A DNA stretch of 64,000 bases. It comes from Microthrixaceae bacterium. GTDB taxonomy: Bacteria > Actinomycetota > Acidimicrobiia > Acidimicrobiales > Microtrichaceae. A program made the position numbers and the translations under genes. Shown here one piece after another: positions 30,802-40,261 of the stretch. Below the pieces are notes generated by a model. The model did not search any database. It saw only the letters and a program-made list of their open reading frames with translations, and had not been told where the DNA came from. Location: positions 434,001-498,000 of the forward strand of contig JAMLGM010000001.1 of assembly GCA_023957975.1 (NCBI GenBank), given 5' to 3'. Numbering within the stretch: the stretch's first letter is position 1; every line of letters begins with the position of its first letter.

Positions 30802-31881
30802 ATGTCGTCCACTGCGTCGAAATCCGATCTGGCGTCGGCCACCTCCGCTCGTGTGAGCGTCACCGCGGTGTTCGGAGTGCTGATCGCCATCGTGGTTCTC
30901 GGCACGATCTACTCGGCCGGGCGCGGTCAGTTGCCGATCAGCCCCGGCGAGGTGGTCGGATCGATTCTGCGCAAGGTCGGGATCAGCGGCGGTGCGGAGA
31001 TGACCCACCCCAACGGTGACGTGACGCTGTGGAACGTTCGCTTTCCACGAATTGCGATGGCGTTGCTGGTGGGCGCCGCCCTCGCGGTGGCGGGTGCGGT
31101 GATGCAGGGAATCTTCGGCAATCCGCTCGCTGAACCATCGGTGATCGGCGTGTCGTCAGGGGCGGCGGTCGGAGCCTGTGCGGCCATCGTGTGGAAGGTC
31201 GCATGGTTCGGTGCGTACACGACGCCGGTCTTCGCGTTCGTCACGAGCCTCATCACGACGTTCGCGGTCTACGCCATGTCGCGACGCGATGGGAAGGCTG
31301 AGGTGGTCACGATCGTGTTGATGGGGATCGCCGTCAACGCCTTGGCCTCGGGTCTGGTGGGCTGGTTTGTGTTCATGGGCGATACCGCGGCCCGCGAGCA
31401 GATCGTGTTCTGGCAACTCGGAAGCCTCAACGGCAGCAGGTGGCAACAGGTGTGGGCGGTCGCACCGCTGATCGGCATCGGATTGATCGGCTCGGTGCTC
31501 ATCGCCCGTCAACTCGACCTGCTCGCGCTCGGTGAACGGTCGGCCCGTCACCTCGGGGTCAACGTCGAACGGCTTCGCCTCATCGCCATCGTGTTGTCCT
31601 CGCTGCTCGTCGGTCCGGCGGTGGCGTTCTCGGGCATCATCGGGTTCGTCGGGCTGATCGTGGCTCACCTGATCCGCATGCTCATCGGGCCGGCGCATCG
31701 ACGTCTGATCCCCGCGGCCGCCCTTGGTGGTGCCAGCGTGTTGTTGATCGCCGACGTGATCGCCCGAACCGCCAAGGACTACGCAGATCTCCCCATCGGC
31801 ATGCTCACTGCGGTGGTTGGCGGCCCGACGTTCTTCTTCCTCATCCGCAAGACACGCAAGCACGCGGGCGGCTGGGCATGA
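30802..31881 (+). CDS. FecCD-family ABC permease (iron-siderophore/heme uptake)
   Basis: A 359-residue polytopic permease with about nine to ten helices, the normal size of BtuC/FecC/HmuU proteins. Family motifs include RFPRIAMALLVGAALAVAGAVMQGIFGNPLAEPSVIG-type sequence near residues 75-115, and GIIGFVGLIVAHLIRMLIGPAHRRLIP near the coupling helix. The ATPase gene overlaps its stop (ATGA). No periplasmic binding protein is encoded nearby, so that component must lie elsewhere. The DtxR-type site upstream supports a metal or heme substrate. Confidence 0.9.
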   Translation: MSSTASKSDLASATSARVSVTAVFGVLIAIVVLGTIYSAGRGQLPISPGEVVGSILRKVGISGGAEMTHPNGDVTLWNVRFPRIAMALLVGAALAVAGAVMQGIFGNPLAEPSVIGVSSGAAVGACAAIVWKVAWFGAYTTPVFAFVTSLITTFAVYAMSRRDGKAEVVTIVLMGIAVNALASGLVGWFVFMGDTAAREQIVFWQLGSLNGSRWQQVWAVAPLIGIGLIGSVLIARQLDLLALGERSARHLGVNVERLRLIAIVLSSLLVGPAVAFSGIIGFVGLIVAHLIRMLIGPAHRRLIPAAALGGASVLLIADVIARTAKDYADLPIGMLTAVVGGPTFFFLIRKTRKHAGGWA

Positions 31882-32729
31882 CGCGCATGATTTTCGGCGC
31901 CACGCCGAGGGTCCCGTCGCCGGTCGAACTCGGCGATGTCGTGTTGTCAGCGAAGGACCTCAGCGTCACGATCGCGGGCAACACGATCCTCGACAAGGTG
32001 TCCCTCGAGGTCCGATCCGGTGAGATCGTCGCGCTCGTGGGCCCCAACGGGGCCGGCAAGTCGACGCTGCTCGCAGCGATCACCGGTGATCGCGACTGCG
32101 ACAGCGGCACGGTCGAGATCGGCAACGCGCCGGCATCGGAGTGGACCCAACTCGAGTTGGCCATGCGTCGCAGCGTGCTGTTGCAGCGCATCGAGATGTC
32201 GTTTCCGTTCGCGGTCGCCGAGGTCATTCGGATGGGACGCGAGCCGTGGCGCAACACCGACCTTGAAGACGAGGACGACGAGGCGATGGCTTGGGCGGTC
32301 GAGGCGACCGACGTCGGCCACCTGCTCGATCGGTCGTTCACAACGTTGTCGGGTGGCGAGCAGGCGAGAGCTGCGCTGGCCAGAACACTTTCGCAGCGCA
32401 CAGCGCTGTTGATGCTCGACGAGCCGACCGCTGCGCTCGACATCGCCCACCAGGAACAGGTGTTGCGGGTCGCCCGTGAGCGGGCCCGACTCGGCGATGC
32501 GGTGGTGGTGGTGCTGCATGATCTGGCGCTTGCCGCGTCGTACTCGGACCGTGTGGTGATCTTGTCCGAGGGACGCGTGGTGGCCAGCGGATCGCCGATC
32601 GACGTGATGACCGATGAGTTGTTGAGCTCGGTGTATGGCTGTCGTATCGAAACCATGGCTCATCCCCGCACCGGCGCACTGTTGATCTTCCCGGTGCGCG
32701 ACGACGTCGATTCGTTCGCTCAGGGCTGA
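31878..32729 (+). CDS. hmuV: Heme/iron ABC transporter ATP-binding protein (HmuV-like)
   Basis: A 283-residue ABC ATPase that powers the adjacent FecCD-type permease. It has Walker A VGPNGAGKST (54-63), signature LSGGEQARAALAR, Walker B LLMLDEPTAALD and a VLHDLALA H-loop. It resembles HmuV, but heme versus siderophore cannot be decided from sequence. The ATG overlaps the permease stop codon by 4 bp, which indicates translational coupling. Transcription is probably set by the promoter and candidate operator at 30675-30716. Confidence 0.88.
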   Translation: MTRMIFGATPRVPSPVELGDVVLSAKDLSVTIAGNTILDKVSLEVRSGEIVALVGPNGAGKSTLLAAITGDRDCDSGTVEIGNAPASEWTQLELAMRRSVLLQRIEMSFPFAVAEVIRMGREPWRNTDLEDEDDEAMAWAVEATDVGHLLDRSFTTLSGGEQARAALARTLSQRTALLMLDEPTAALDIAHQEQVLRVARERARLGDAVVVVLHDLALAASYSDRVVILSEGRVVASGSPIDVMTDELLSSVYGCRIETMAHPRTGALLIFPVRDDVDSFAQG

Positions 32730-32750
32730 GGGCGCGGCAACACTGTTCCG

Positions 32751-33989
32751 ATGTCGTTCAGTGCGATCGTCGTCGGCGGAGGACCGGGTGGGCTCATGGC
32801 CGCCGAACACCTGGCAGCCGCCGGCGGATCGGTGCGGCTGTTCGAGCGGACGCCGTCGGTCGGCCGCAAGCTGTTGCTCGCCGGTCGATCAGGGCTCAAC
32901 CTGACCCATTCGGAACCGACCGACGAGTTGCTTGCCCGTTACGGAGCGGCAACCGGCCGGCTGTCGGAAGCGATTCGTCGTTTCGACGCCGACGCGTTGC
33001 GTGAGTGGGCGCGAGGCCTGGGGGAGACGACCTTTGTGGGGTCGAGCGGCCGTGTGTTTCCCGAGGCGATGCGAGCCAACGGATTGCTGAAGGCGTGGAT
33101 CGCCCGACTCGATTCCCTCGGTGTGGAGATCGTCGTCGGTCATCGTTGGATCGGCTGGGGCGACGATGGGGTGTTGCGCTTCGAGACAAGCGACGGTGAC
33201 GTGGTCGAGGCGGGCGCGGACATCGTGGTGTTGGCGCTCGGCGGTGCGAGTTGGCCGAGCGTGGGTTCGGATGGCCGGTGGGTCGAAGCGGTCAGCGAGG
33301 CCGGCATCGCAGTCGCGCCACTACGTGCAGCGAACAGCGGCTTCGAGGTGGCATGGACTCCTCAGTTTCTGAACAAGCACGAAGGCGAGCCCATCAAGAA
33401 CGTCGCCGTGACCTGCGGTGATGTGTCGTCCCGAGGGGAGGCGGTCATCACCGAGTCCGGGGTCGAAGGCGGGGTGATCTATGCGGTCGGAGCGGTGCTG
33501 CGCGACGTGGCGGAGGCGAACGGTTCGGCGACCGCAATGATGAACTTGCACCCCGACCTGTCGCGTGAGCGTCTCATCGAGCGGTTGGCGCGGCGGCGAG
33601 CCAAGGACACGCTGAGCACGACGCTGAAGCGCAGTGGCCTCGAGCCGGTGAAGGCGGCGCTGGTGAACGAGGTGCTGCGTGCTCCCGGGCAGCTCGGTGG
33701 GAGAGATGCTCCGGGGGCGAGTGATGTCGAGGCACTTGCGGACCTGGTGATGGCATTGCCGTTGCGGGTGCTGGGCCCGACGCCGATCGACCGTGCGATC
33801 AGCACCGCCGGCGGCATCTCGTTCGACGAGCTCGACGAGCGTTTCATGATTCGTCGGTTCCCCGGAACCTTCGCTGTCGGCGAGATGCTCGATTGGGAGG
33901 CCCCGACCGGGGGCTACCTCTTGCAGGCGACGTTCGCGACGGCGGTCGCCGCGGCGAACGGTGCGCTCGACTGGCTGAGCGAACGCTGA
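32751..33989 (+). CDS. FAD-dependent oxidoreductase, HI0933/YhiN-like (TIGR03862-type)
   Basis: A 412-residue flavoprotein. The FAD Rossmann motif VVGGGPGGLMAAEHLA is at the N-terminus, and FERTPSVGRKLLLAGRSGLNLTHSEP follows, typical of the HI0933 family. GGYLLQATFATAVAAANGAL ends the FAD domain at the C-terminus. The biochemical reaction of this family is unknown. It starts 21 bp after hmuV on the same strand and may be in the same transcript, although NANNNT-like AACACT 6 nt before the ATG could also give a leaderless start. Confidence 0.85.
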   Translation: MSFSAIVVGGGPGGLMAAEHLAAAGGSVRLFERTPSVGRKLLLAGRSGLNLTHSEPTDELLARYGAATGRLSEAIRRFDADALREWARGLGETTFVGSSGRVFPEAMRANGLLKAWIARLDSLGVEIVVGHRWIGWGDDGVLRFETSDGDVVEAGADIVVLALGGASWPSVGSDGRWVEAVSEAGIAVAPLRAANSGFEVAWTPQFLNKHEGEPIKNVAVTCGDVSSRGEAVITESGVEGGVIYAVGAVLRDVAEANGSATAMMNLHPDLSRERLIERLARRRAKDTLSTTLKRSGLEPVKAALVNEVLRAPGQLGGRDAPGASDVEALADLVMALPLRVLGPTPIDRAISTAGGISFDELDERFMIRRFPGTFAVGEMLDWEAPTGGYLLQATFATAVAAANGALDWLSER

Positions 33990-34050
33990 GCGAGCGCTGA
34001 GCAGGTGGTGTTGTCGACGCGCCCTTGGTCGGTTCAGTCGTGGGCCGCGT

Positions 34051-35337
34051 TCAGTCGTGGATCGCGGCGACCACGCCGGCGATGAACCCGGCGGTGTCCC
34101 ATCCGTCGCTTGGAGCGATGGTGCCCTTGCCAGGGATGAACCCGTTCGGTGGGTACACGGCGAACAGGTTCGGATCCGCCACGGCGGGGCCCGGATCCTT
34201 CACGTAGGTCCCGTTGCGGACGACGACGAGGTCGAGGCTTGGGATAGCGAAGATGTACTGGCCGTCGAAACCGCGGGCCATGAACATGTCGTCGGGAACT
34301 CCCGGGTAGTCCTCGAGCCACCATTGGTACCCGTACTGATCCGGAGACGTCGGGGCGCCGGTGAGCGATTCCTCCACCCAGCTTGCCGGTACGAGTTGGG
34401 TTCCGTCCCAGTTGCCGTCGTTGAGATAGAGCCAGCCGAACCTGGCGAAGTCGCGGCTCGTGGTGTCGACGCAGCAGTAGGTGAGCGTGTGGCCGGCGGC
34501 GTCCTGCCACCAGTCGGCTTTGGAGAACTGCATCGGGTCGAACAGCTTCTCGCGGGCGTAGTCGTCCGCCGACATGCCGGTCGATTGGGCGATCACCTCG
34601 CCGAGGAGGAGCGACACGCCGCTCGAATAGTTGAACACCGTGCCCGGTTCGGCTTCCTTCGGTAGTGCTGCGGCATACGCGAGCTGGTCGGCGTGACTGG
34701 TCACCAAGGCGATGATGTCGGAGGGGCCGTTGCTGGGGTTGTAATCCTCGTTCCACTGCAAGCCGGTCGACATTTGCAGGACATGACGAAGGGTGATGTC
34801 GCCGAGCCCGCGTGCCTCCCAGTCTGGGAACCAGGTCGTCATGGGGGTATCGACGCTCGAGATCTTGCCCTCGTCGACGGCGATGCCCACGAGCGCACTT
34901 GCGAAGCTTTTGGCCACCGACCAGCTCGCTGCCCACGAATCGGCTGCGGCGCCGTCGGCGTAGCGTTCGGTGACGATCTTGCCGTGGCGAACGACCACCA
35001 CCCCCTGGGTGTTGGCGGTTGGGATGAGCGCTGCGTCGAGCGCGTGTTCGAGCGCCTCGGCGTCGAACCCTTCCGTCTCGGGGGAGGAGAGTTCCCAGTC
35101 GGCGCCCGGAAAAATGACCTCGTCCGGCGAATCGGCATCGTTGGTGTCGGAATCCGCACCGGCGTTCCCCGTGGGCGCCGACGTCACCGACTCGACGATC
35201 GTCGAGTCGGCATCCTGGTTGTCGGCTGAGGTATCGCCCGGGTCGCTGCGGCACGCGGAGAGCGGGGCGATGGCGAGCAGGAACGCAAGCACAGCGCGTT
35301 GGGTCCGGCGCGTCGTGGTCCGGGGTGTGATCGACAT
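34051..35337 (-). CDS. Beta-lactamase-fold serine hydrolase lipoprotein (class C/NylB-like)
   Basis: A 428-residue exported protein. The lipobox LSAC gives lipidated Cys29, followed by an acidic Ser/Thr/Asp-rich linker to about residue 72. The serine beta-lactamase-like domain has the S-x-x-K motif SVAK (Ser140, Lys143) and the tyrosine of YSS (Tyr237). The SWSVAKSFAS context resembles 6-aminohexanoate-oligomer hydrolases and esterases more than true lactamases. The ATG at 35337 gives the clean signal peptide. The 12-mer GTTCAGTCGTGG occurs twice at the 3' end (34032 and 34049 areas), a small tandem duplication over the stop codon. Confidence 0.85.
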   Translation of the reverse strand: MSITPRTTTRRTQRAVLAFLLAIAPLSACRSDPGDTSADNQDADSTIVESVTSAPTGNAGADSDTNDADSPDEVIFPGADWELSSPETEGFDAEALEHALDAALIPTANTQGVVVVRHGKIVTERYADGAAADSWAASWSVAKSFASALVGIAVDEGKISSVDTPMTTWFPDWEARGLGDITLRHVLQMSTGLQWNEDYNPSNGPSDIIALVTSHADQLAYAAALPKEAEPGTVFNYSSGVSLLLGEVIAQSTGMSADDYAREKLFDPMQFSKADWWQDAAGHTLTYCCVDTTSRDFARFGWLYLNDGNWDGTQLVPASWVEESLTGAPTSPDQYGYQWWLEDYPGVPDDMFMARGFDGQYIFAIPSLDLVVVRNGTYVKDPGPAVADPNLFAVYPPNGFIPGKGTIAPSDGWDTAGFIAGVVAAIHD

Positions 35338-35420
35338 GGCAGGAGTTTGGCAGGACCCGATTCTCCGGGCGCGGAAAACGACGGCGTCGACTTCGCATCG
35401 TCGACCTATCGTTGCGATTG

Positions 35421-35840
35421 GTGTTTGAGCATTCGATTGAAATCGCCGCCTCGCCCGCGGCCGTGTTCGCTGTCTGGACCGACGTGACGCGTTGGCCGGA
35501 ATGGACCCGTTCGGTGACCTCGATTGAGATGGTCGGCGACCTGCCATTGCAGATTGGCGCGAAGGTCCGGATTCGCCAGCCACGACTCGGCACGACCACT
35601 TGGACGATCAGCGAATTCGAACCCGATCAGGCGTTCACGTGGGTCAGCTCGGCTCCCGGGCTGGCCGGCCAGGCCACCCATCGCGTCCAACAGACCCCGA
35701 CGGGCACTCGGGCCACGATGAGCGTCGATCACACCGGGTTCCTGGCACCCATCGCTCGAGCGCTCACCGCCGGTATCACGCGCCGGTACCTGACCTATGA
35801 GGCCGAGGGGTTGAAGGCCCGCGCCGAGTCCGGTGAGTGA
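35421..35840 (+). CDS. SRPBCC (polyketide cyclase/START-like) family protein
   Basis: A 139-residue helix-grip fold protein. It begins FEHSIEIAASPAAVFAVWTDVTRWPEWTRSV, the signature N-terminus of the SRPBCC family, which binds hydrophobic ligands. The terminal long helix (ITRRYLTYEAEGLKARAE) closes the pocket. GTG at 35421 is preferred over TTG at 35412: TATCGT (35407-35412) precedes it by 8 nt and no ribosome site is visible. It is divergent from the beta-lactamase-like gene. The ligand is unknown. Confidence 0.8.
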   Translation: MFEHSIEIAASPAAVFAVWTDVTRWPEWTRSVTSIEMVGDLPLQIGAKVRIRQPRLGTTTWTISEFEPDQAFTWVSSAPGLAGQATHRVQQTPTGTRATMSVDHTGFLAPIARALTAGITRRYLTYEAEGLKARAESGE

Positions 35841-35915
35841 CCGCGCCGTCACCGACATCGAACCGATCGGTGTTGCAGGGGCGTTCGGCGACTGCCGTGT
35901 AGGTAGGCTGCGGCG

Positions 35916-36428
35916 GTGGGTGACATCATCGAACTGACACACGACGACCTGGTGAACATCGAGCTGCTCAAGCGCTTGAAATACCGGTATCTACGGTGTC
36001 TCGACCTGAAGATGTGGGACGACCTCGCCGAGTGTTTCACCAGCGACGCCACCGCGAGCTACGGGGGCGGGGCGTACCAGTTCGACGGGCGTGATGCGAT
36101 CATGGAGTTTCTTCGGACGTCGATGGGGAGCGAGTCGATGCTCACGAGCCATCGGTGCCATCACCCCGAGATCGACCTGGTCGACGCGGACTCGGCGACC
36201 GGAACGTGGGCGCTTGACGACGTGGTGATCCTGTCGGACTTCGGCCTGACGATCCAGGGTTCGGCGTTCTACGAGGACCGCTACGTTCGGGTCGACGGTC
36301 GATGGCTGATCGCTCACACCGGCTACAGGCGTATCTACGAAGAGATGTATCCACGCGAATCGGTGGACGGGCTCCGATTGACGGCGTCGTGGTGGGGGAC
36401 CGACGGACGCTCCGAGTTGCAGGCGTAG
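35916..36428 (+). CDS. SnoaL/NTF2-like family protein
   Basis: A 170-residue NTF2-fold protein of the SnoaL_4 type, related to dehydratases and isomerases such as BaiE. The segments IELLKRLKYRYLRCLDLKMWDDLAECFTSDA and SHRCHHPEIDLVDADSATGTWAL fit that family. Candidate active-site residues (Tyr25, Asp44 region and the HRCHH cluster) are present. The GTG start lies exactly 6 nt after TAGGCT (35904-35909), and no ribosome site is present, so the mRNA is probably leaderless. Confidence 0.8.
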   Translation: MGDIIELTHDDLVNIELLKRLKYRYLRCLDLKMWDDLAECFTSDATASYGGGAYQFDGRDAIMEFLRTSMGSESMLTSHRCHHPEIDLVDADSATGTWALDDVVILSDFGLTIQGSAFYEDRYVRVDGRWLIAHTGYRRIYEEMYPRESVDGLRLTASWWGTDGRSELQA

Positions 36429-36492
36429 TCGCCTGCAACGCCTCCACTAATCGGGCTGCTTTGACCGATCGCGTTCCGAGGCGCTCGGTTGG

Positions 36493-36918
36493 CTAGCCGC
36501 CGTTGCCGGGGGCGCCCGGAGGCGGGCCGGGCTGGGTGATGCCACACTCGTCGGATTCGAACACCGCGATCTCGTCGGCGGCGGCCGAAGCGTCCGGGTC
36601 GGCGAACACCGCGTCAAGGTCACCCTCGGCAGCCTCGAACGCTGCGACGAACGCGCCGACCGCCTCAGCGATACCAACGGGCGCTGCCTCTGCGTACGCG
36701 GCGAGTTGCTCGCTGGTCGGAGTGACTCCGACCAGCTCGGTGGCGACGGCGCAGAAGGCTTCGAGGTCGTCGGCGGGAGCGGTCGCGTCGGCGGCCGTGG
36801 TCGTCGGCGCTGTGTCGGCAGCGTTTTCGGTGTCGTTGCTGCACGCGGCGAGCGAGCCGACGCACAGCGTGGCGATCAATGCCGCCTGTGAGATGTGGCG
36901 GATACGGGTGGACAACAT
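36493..36918 (-). CDS. Small alanine-rich lipoprotein
   Basis: A 141-residue exported lipoprotein: signal peptide to about residue 25, lipobox SLAAC with Cys26, a Thr/Ala/Asp-rich linker, then a short acidic domain with two cysteines (in EAFCAVATEL and SDECGI) that could form a disulphide. It ends in a Pro/Gly tail. GGAGGA precedes the ATG at 36918. No family is recognised. The gene lies 75 bp after the sigma-factor operon on the same strand and could be its last member. Confidence 0.7.
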   Translation of the reverse strand: MLSTRIRHISQAALIATLCVGSLAACSNDTENAADTAPTTTAADATAPADDLEAFCAVATELVGVTPTSEQLAAYAEAAPVGIAEAVGAFVAAFEAAEGDLDAVFADPDASAAADEIAVFESDECGITQPGPPPGAPGNGG

Positions 36919-36992
36919 GGGTTCCTCCAAATGCGGGCGGGCCCGACGGCTTCGGGTCCCGCTGCTCTGTCGCTTCGGTGATCGCTTCGGGA

Positions 36993-37646
36993 TCACCGAT
37001 CGCTGCGATGCGGGTAGCCGAGGGATCGACGCTGGCGGGCGTCGCTCCACAAGGCTCCGACCCCGACCAACACGGCGCCTACGCCCAGTGCCATCCAGAT
37101 GGTCAAGGCACGGTCCCAGTTCTCGTGTGGCCATACGGGGAACAGCGGGAGGTCGGTCTCGAAGGGGCGAGCGAGTGCAACCCCTGCGATCAAGGGGATG
37201 GCCGTTGCGGCCAAGACCGTGCCTGGCTCGCTGCGGCCGCTCGCCCGGGCGCCGGTGGCCAGCCCGAATCCGATTCCCGCAGCGACCGCGCCCTGCAGGA
37301 TGAGGACCCAGAGGTGTTTGGGCAGGGACGCTCGAAACACCCAGTGAACTGTGGCCCACACCGCGACGAGGACCGTCGGGCCGATGGCTCGGGCCGCGGT
37401 TCGCCACCAGAGCGGACGGGGGCTGACGTCGACCACGAGGGCGCACCGCTCGTCCACGGCGACAGCGGCTGCTCCGACCACGACTCCCAGAACGGTGCCG
37501 TGCACCGGCCAGAGAGCATCGGGCCAGCGCGCCACGAGGGCGACGCCGCCGGCCACGAGGCAAACCGCGCCGGTCAGCAGGGGCCATCGGGTTGCTGCGC
37601 TGAGGTAGCGCAGTGCCCCACCGCGCAGCCCTGACACGATGCTCAC
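36993..37646 (-). CDS. Polytopic membrane protein of the sigma/ABC operon
   Basis: A 217-residue protein with about six hydrophobic helices, no recognised family. The GTG start overlaps the stop of the permease gene (GTGA, 37643-37646), so it is translationally coupled and probably part of the same transporter. Pro/Trp-rich loops are seen near residues 77-85 and 165-180. Function beyond membrane placement is unknown. Confidence 0.65.
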   Translation of the reverse strand: MSIVSGLRGGALRYLSAATRWPLLTGAVCLVAGGVALVARWPDALWPVHGTVLGVVVGAAAVAVDERCALVVDVSPRPLWWRTAARAIGPTVLVAVWATVHWVFRASLPKHLWVLILQGAVAAGIGFGLATGARASGRSEPGTVLAATAIPLIAGVALARPFETDLPLFPVWPHENWDRALTIWMALGVGAVLVGVGALWSDARQRRSLGYPHRSDR

Positions 37647-38539
37647 CCGCCCGAGTCGGTTGGGTCCCCGGGCACGGGGCTGACGATCGTCTCCGGCGTC
37701 CCGGTGAACATCGCGAGCAGGACGGTGACCGCCGCCATCCCGACCAACACGAAGAGGGCCGACCGACTCCGGGCAGTTCGGGCCTCCGGGTCGGCGCGCA
37801 CGGCGAGAACCGCACCGATCGCGCAGAGCGCGAGGAGGTAGACCAGCCACCATTGCGGTGAGCCGCTGAGCACGATCGAGCGCTGCGGGTCGCCCTCGGT
37901 GCCGAAGGGGCCACCCCAGTAGGTCCAGGGAAGTAGGACCCGGACACGGCGGAGCGGTTCGAACAGACCCTGGAACACGATCACGGTCAACACGAGACCG
38001 ACTGTCGCGAGGACGGGTGCGGCGGCACGTTTTGTCCTCCGGGCCACGGCCACTCCGAGGACCGGCCCGCCCAGGCAACTCACCGCTCCCAGGGCCAGCC
38101 ACACCGCAGCTACCCACCCGTCCGACATCATCTCCGCGTACCCGCCACGAGGAGTCGACACCGACTGCGCCCGCACCAGCGTCACCAGCACGAAGCCCAG
38201 GCCGGCCAGGGCTGGCACGAGGCAGGCGACCAGGTGCCCGACGGTTCGCGACACCTGACCGACCGGTGTCGGGCCAGCTGCCTCTGCGCAGCGGTCCGAC
38301 GCCCACACCCGATGCGCGCTCACGCTGATGCCGACCATGCCGACCAAGGCGGCCGGGGCGATCATTGCCAGCTCATCGGTCGCCTTGTCGCCGTCGAGGT
38401 AGGGGAGGAGCGAGGCGTAGGTGAGCGCCAACCCGAGGAGGAACGCAGGCCGACCCAGGTAGCGTCGAATCTCGATCCGTGCCAGCTGTGCCCACGGCGA
38501 CCGGACCGGCGCGATCGCGGAGGTCTGGGTGGCGGTCAT
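37643..38539 (-). CDS. ABC-2-type permease-like membrane protein
   Basis: A 298-residue membrane protein with about six helices and an N-terminal cytosolic segment (WAQLARIEIRRYLGRPAFLLGLALTY) typical of ABC-2 exporters. It overlaps the ATPase gene upstream (ATGA, 38536-38539) and the next membrane gene downstream (GTGA). With the ATPase it should form an exporter; the cargo is unknown. Control by the ECF sigma factor at the head of the operon is likely. Confidence 0.75.
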   Translation of the reverse strand: MTATQTSAIAPVRSPWAQLARIEIRRYLGRPAFLLGLALTYASLLPYLDGDKATDELAMIAPAALVGMVGISVSAHRVWASDRCAEAAGPTPVGQVSRTVGHLVACLVPALAGLGFVLVTLVRAQSVSTPRGGYAEMMSDGWVAAVWLALGAVSCLGGPVLGVAVARRTKRAAAPVLATVGLVLTVIVFQGLFEPLRRVRVLLPWTYWGGPFGTEGDPQRSIVLSGSPQWWLVYLLALCAIGAVLAVRADPEARTARSRSALFVLVGMAAVTVLLAMFTGTPETIVSPVPGDPTDSGG

Positions 38540-39402
38540 GCCGCACCTTCCATCGCAGGCGGACCGACGAGGAGCAGGTAGGCGTCCTCGACCGTCGGCG
38601 GTGCGGCTTCGGCCCCTGGCGGCGGGGTGCCACCGACGGAGCGCACGCCGCCACCAGGGTCGCGCCAGGTCGCCACCGCGTCGGCGACCGGTCGGTCGCC
38701 GAGCCACACCCGATTGCGAGCAGTCGCGACGAACCCGGCGACGTCGCCATCATGGGCAACACGCCCGGCGACGAGCACGATGACGCGGTCGCACACGGCG
38801 GCGACGTCCTCGGTCTGGTGGGTTGCCAACAACACGGTTCCGTGGCGGGCTCGTTCAGAAAGCGTGGCCCGGAACCGGGCTCGTTGTTCGGGGTCGAGGC
38901 CGGTGGTGGGTTCGTCGAGGATCAACAGGTCCGGGTCGCCGATGAGCGCCTGGGCGAAGGCCAAACGGCGGCGCTGCCCGCCCGACAGCTTGCGCACCTT
39001 GATCGTGGGTCGGTCATCCAGCCCCACGACGCTGAGCACCCGCCGCACCTCGGCGTGGCGGGCACCGGTGTCGTCCCACTCCTTGAGTACGGCGATGTAG
39101 TCGAGGAATCCGAACGCGGTCATTCCGGCAGGGAACCGGACCTCCTGTGGCAAGAAGCCCAGCCGTCGGCGGATCTCGATCCGCTCGGCCAACGGTCCAT
39201 CGCTGCGATGCCCGAACACGGTGATCTCACCAGCGTCGGGTCGACTCGCCGTGCTCAACAACCCGATCAGGGTTGTCTTGCCCGCACCGTTGGGGCCGAG
39301 CAGCGCCGTGATGCCAGGGGCAAGGTCGAAGCTGACGTCATCGAGGACCGTGGTTGGGCCGTAGCGGCGGGTCGCGTGCGAGACATGAATGGTGGTGGGC
39401 AC
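38536..39402 (-). CDS. ABC transporter ATP-binding protein (ABC-2 exporter type)
   Basis: A 288-residue ATPase. Motifs are Walker A LLGPNGAGKTT (about residues 34-44), signature KLSGGQRRRLAFAQAL, Walker B LLILDEPTTGLDP and H-loop LATHQTEDV. The region after residue 215 is a C-terminal extension without a clear family. The GTG at 39402 follows a strong GAAGGAGG site; the ATG at 39501 lies inside the preceding gene. It is the third gene of the sigma-anti-sigma-ABC operon. Confidence 0.88.
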   Translation of the reverse strand: MPTTIHVSHATRRYGPTTVLDDVSFDLAPGITALLGPNGAGKTTLIGLLSTASRPDAGEITVFGHRSDGPLAERIEIRRRLGFLPQEVRFPAGMTAFGFLDYIAVLKEWDDTGARHAEVRRVLSVVGLDDRPTIKVRKLSGGQRRRLAFAQALIGDPDLLILDEPTTGLDPEQRARFRATLSERARHGTVLLATHQTEDVAAVCDRVIVLVAGRVAHDGDVAGFVATARNRVWLGDRPVADAVATWRDPGGGVRSVGGTPPPGAEAAPPTVEDAYLLLVGPPAMEGAA

Positions 39403-39412
39403 GGGTCCTCCT

Positions 39413-40261
39413 TCAGGGTCCGCCGAACACGGGCCGGGTTGGGTCGTTCGAAAGCCGGTGGTGGATGACCAGCGCGGCAGCGGCCGCGATCGCCGCGGCA
39501 ACGAGTTGTGTTGGAGCGGTAGCGATCGCCCACGGCGTGTCGCGCACCTGCCAGGTGACCACGACAGCGGTCCACCCCATCGCGACGGCTGCGGCGGGGC
39601 GCACCGGGTCGTGCCAGCTCGCCGCGGCGACGACGCACAACGTGCAACCCAACGCCGGGAGAAGCCAGCTCACCGCCGCCCATGGGTGCTGCAGGACCGC
39701 CACGCCGGCGGCGACTGAGATCGGCACGGCGGTGACCACCACGTACGCCGTGCGCCACAACAACAGGCGCGCCGGCGAGTACGGGGCTGCCCGCTCGAGC
39801 ATGTCGATGCCATGCGGCACCAGCCGATAGATAGCTGCGACGCCAAGGGCGGGAAGTAGCGGAGCCACGACCAGAAACGCGGTGTGGGCCGAGTCGACGG
39901 GACCGAGAACCGCCGTCACCGCGGTGACTGCGAGCACCAGCGTGGTGGCGATCGTCCATTGGCGGCTCTGAGCGGCGACGACACGTGTCACCACCACGTC
40001 CGACATTGACAACCCGAGCCGGAGCAACGCCCGATCTGCGCGCCCGACCTTCGGAGTGGAGACTGCGGACTCGACCCGCGTCCACAAGCGGTCGAGGTCG
40101 AGAGCGGGTGAACGCTGGTCGCCGACCACGCGGGTGCCCAGGATGTCGCGGCACTCCTGGCACCTGGCCGCGTGCGCTTCGACCGACGCCCGCTGTACGG
40201 CATCGAGTCTGCGTTCGCCGTAGGCGGTCACGACGGCATCGTCCACGTGCCAGGCGCTCAC
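39413..40261 (-). CDS. Zinc-finger anti-sigma factor with membrane domain
   Basis: A 282-residue protein. The N-terminal cytosolic domain has the zinc anti-sigma motif HxxxCxxC (His30, Cys34, Cys37 in HAARCQEC), and six hydrophobic helices follow from about residue 102. It should sequester the ECF sigma factor encoded just upstream. The GTG start overlaps the sigma stop codon by 4 bp (GTGA, 40258-40261), enforcing equal expression. The many membrane helices exceed the usual single anchor and may sense the membrane state or the neighbouring transporter. Confidence 0.82.
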   Translation of the reverse strand: MSAWHVDDAVVTAYGERRLDAVQRASVEAHAARCQECRDILGTRVVGDQRSPALDLDRLWTRVESAVSTPKVGRADRALLRLGLSMSDVVVTRVVAAQSRQWTIATTLVLAVTAVTAVLGPVDSAHTAFLVVAPLLPALGVAAIYRLVPHGIDMLERAAPYSPARLLLWRTAYVVVTAVPISVAAGVAVLQHPWAAVSWLLPALGCTLCVVAAASWHDPVRPAAAVAMGWTAVVVTWQVRDTPWAIATAPTQLVAAAIAAAAALVIHHRLSNDPTRPVFGGP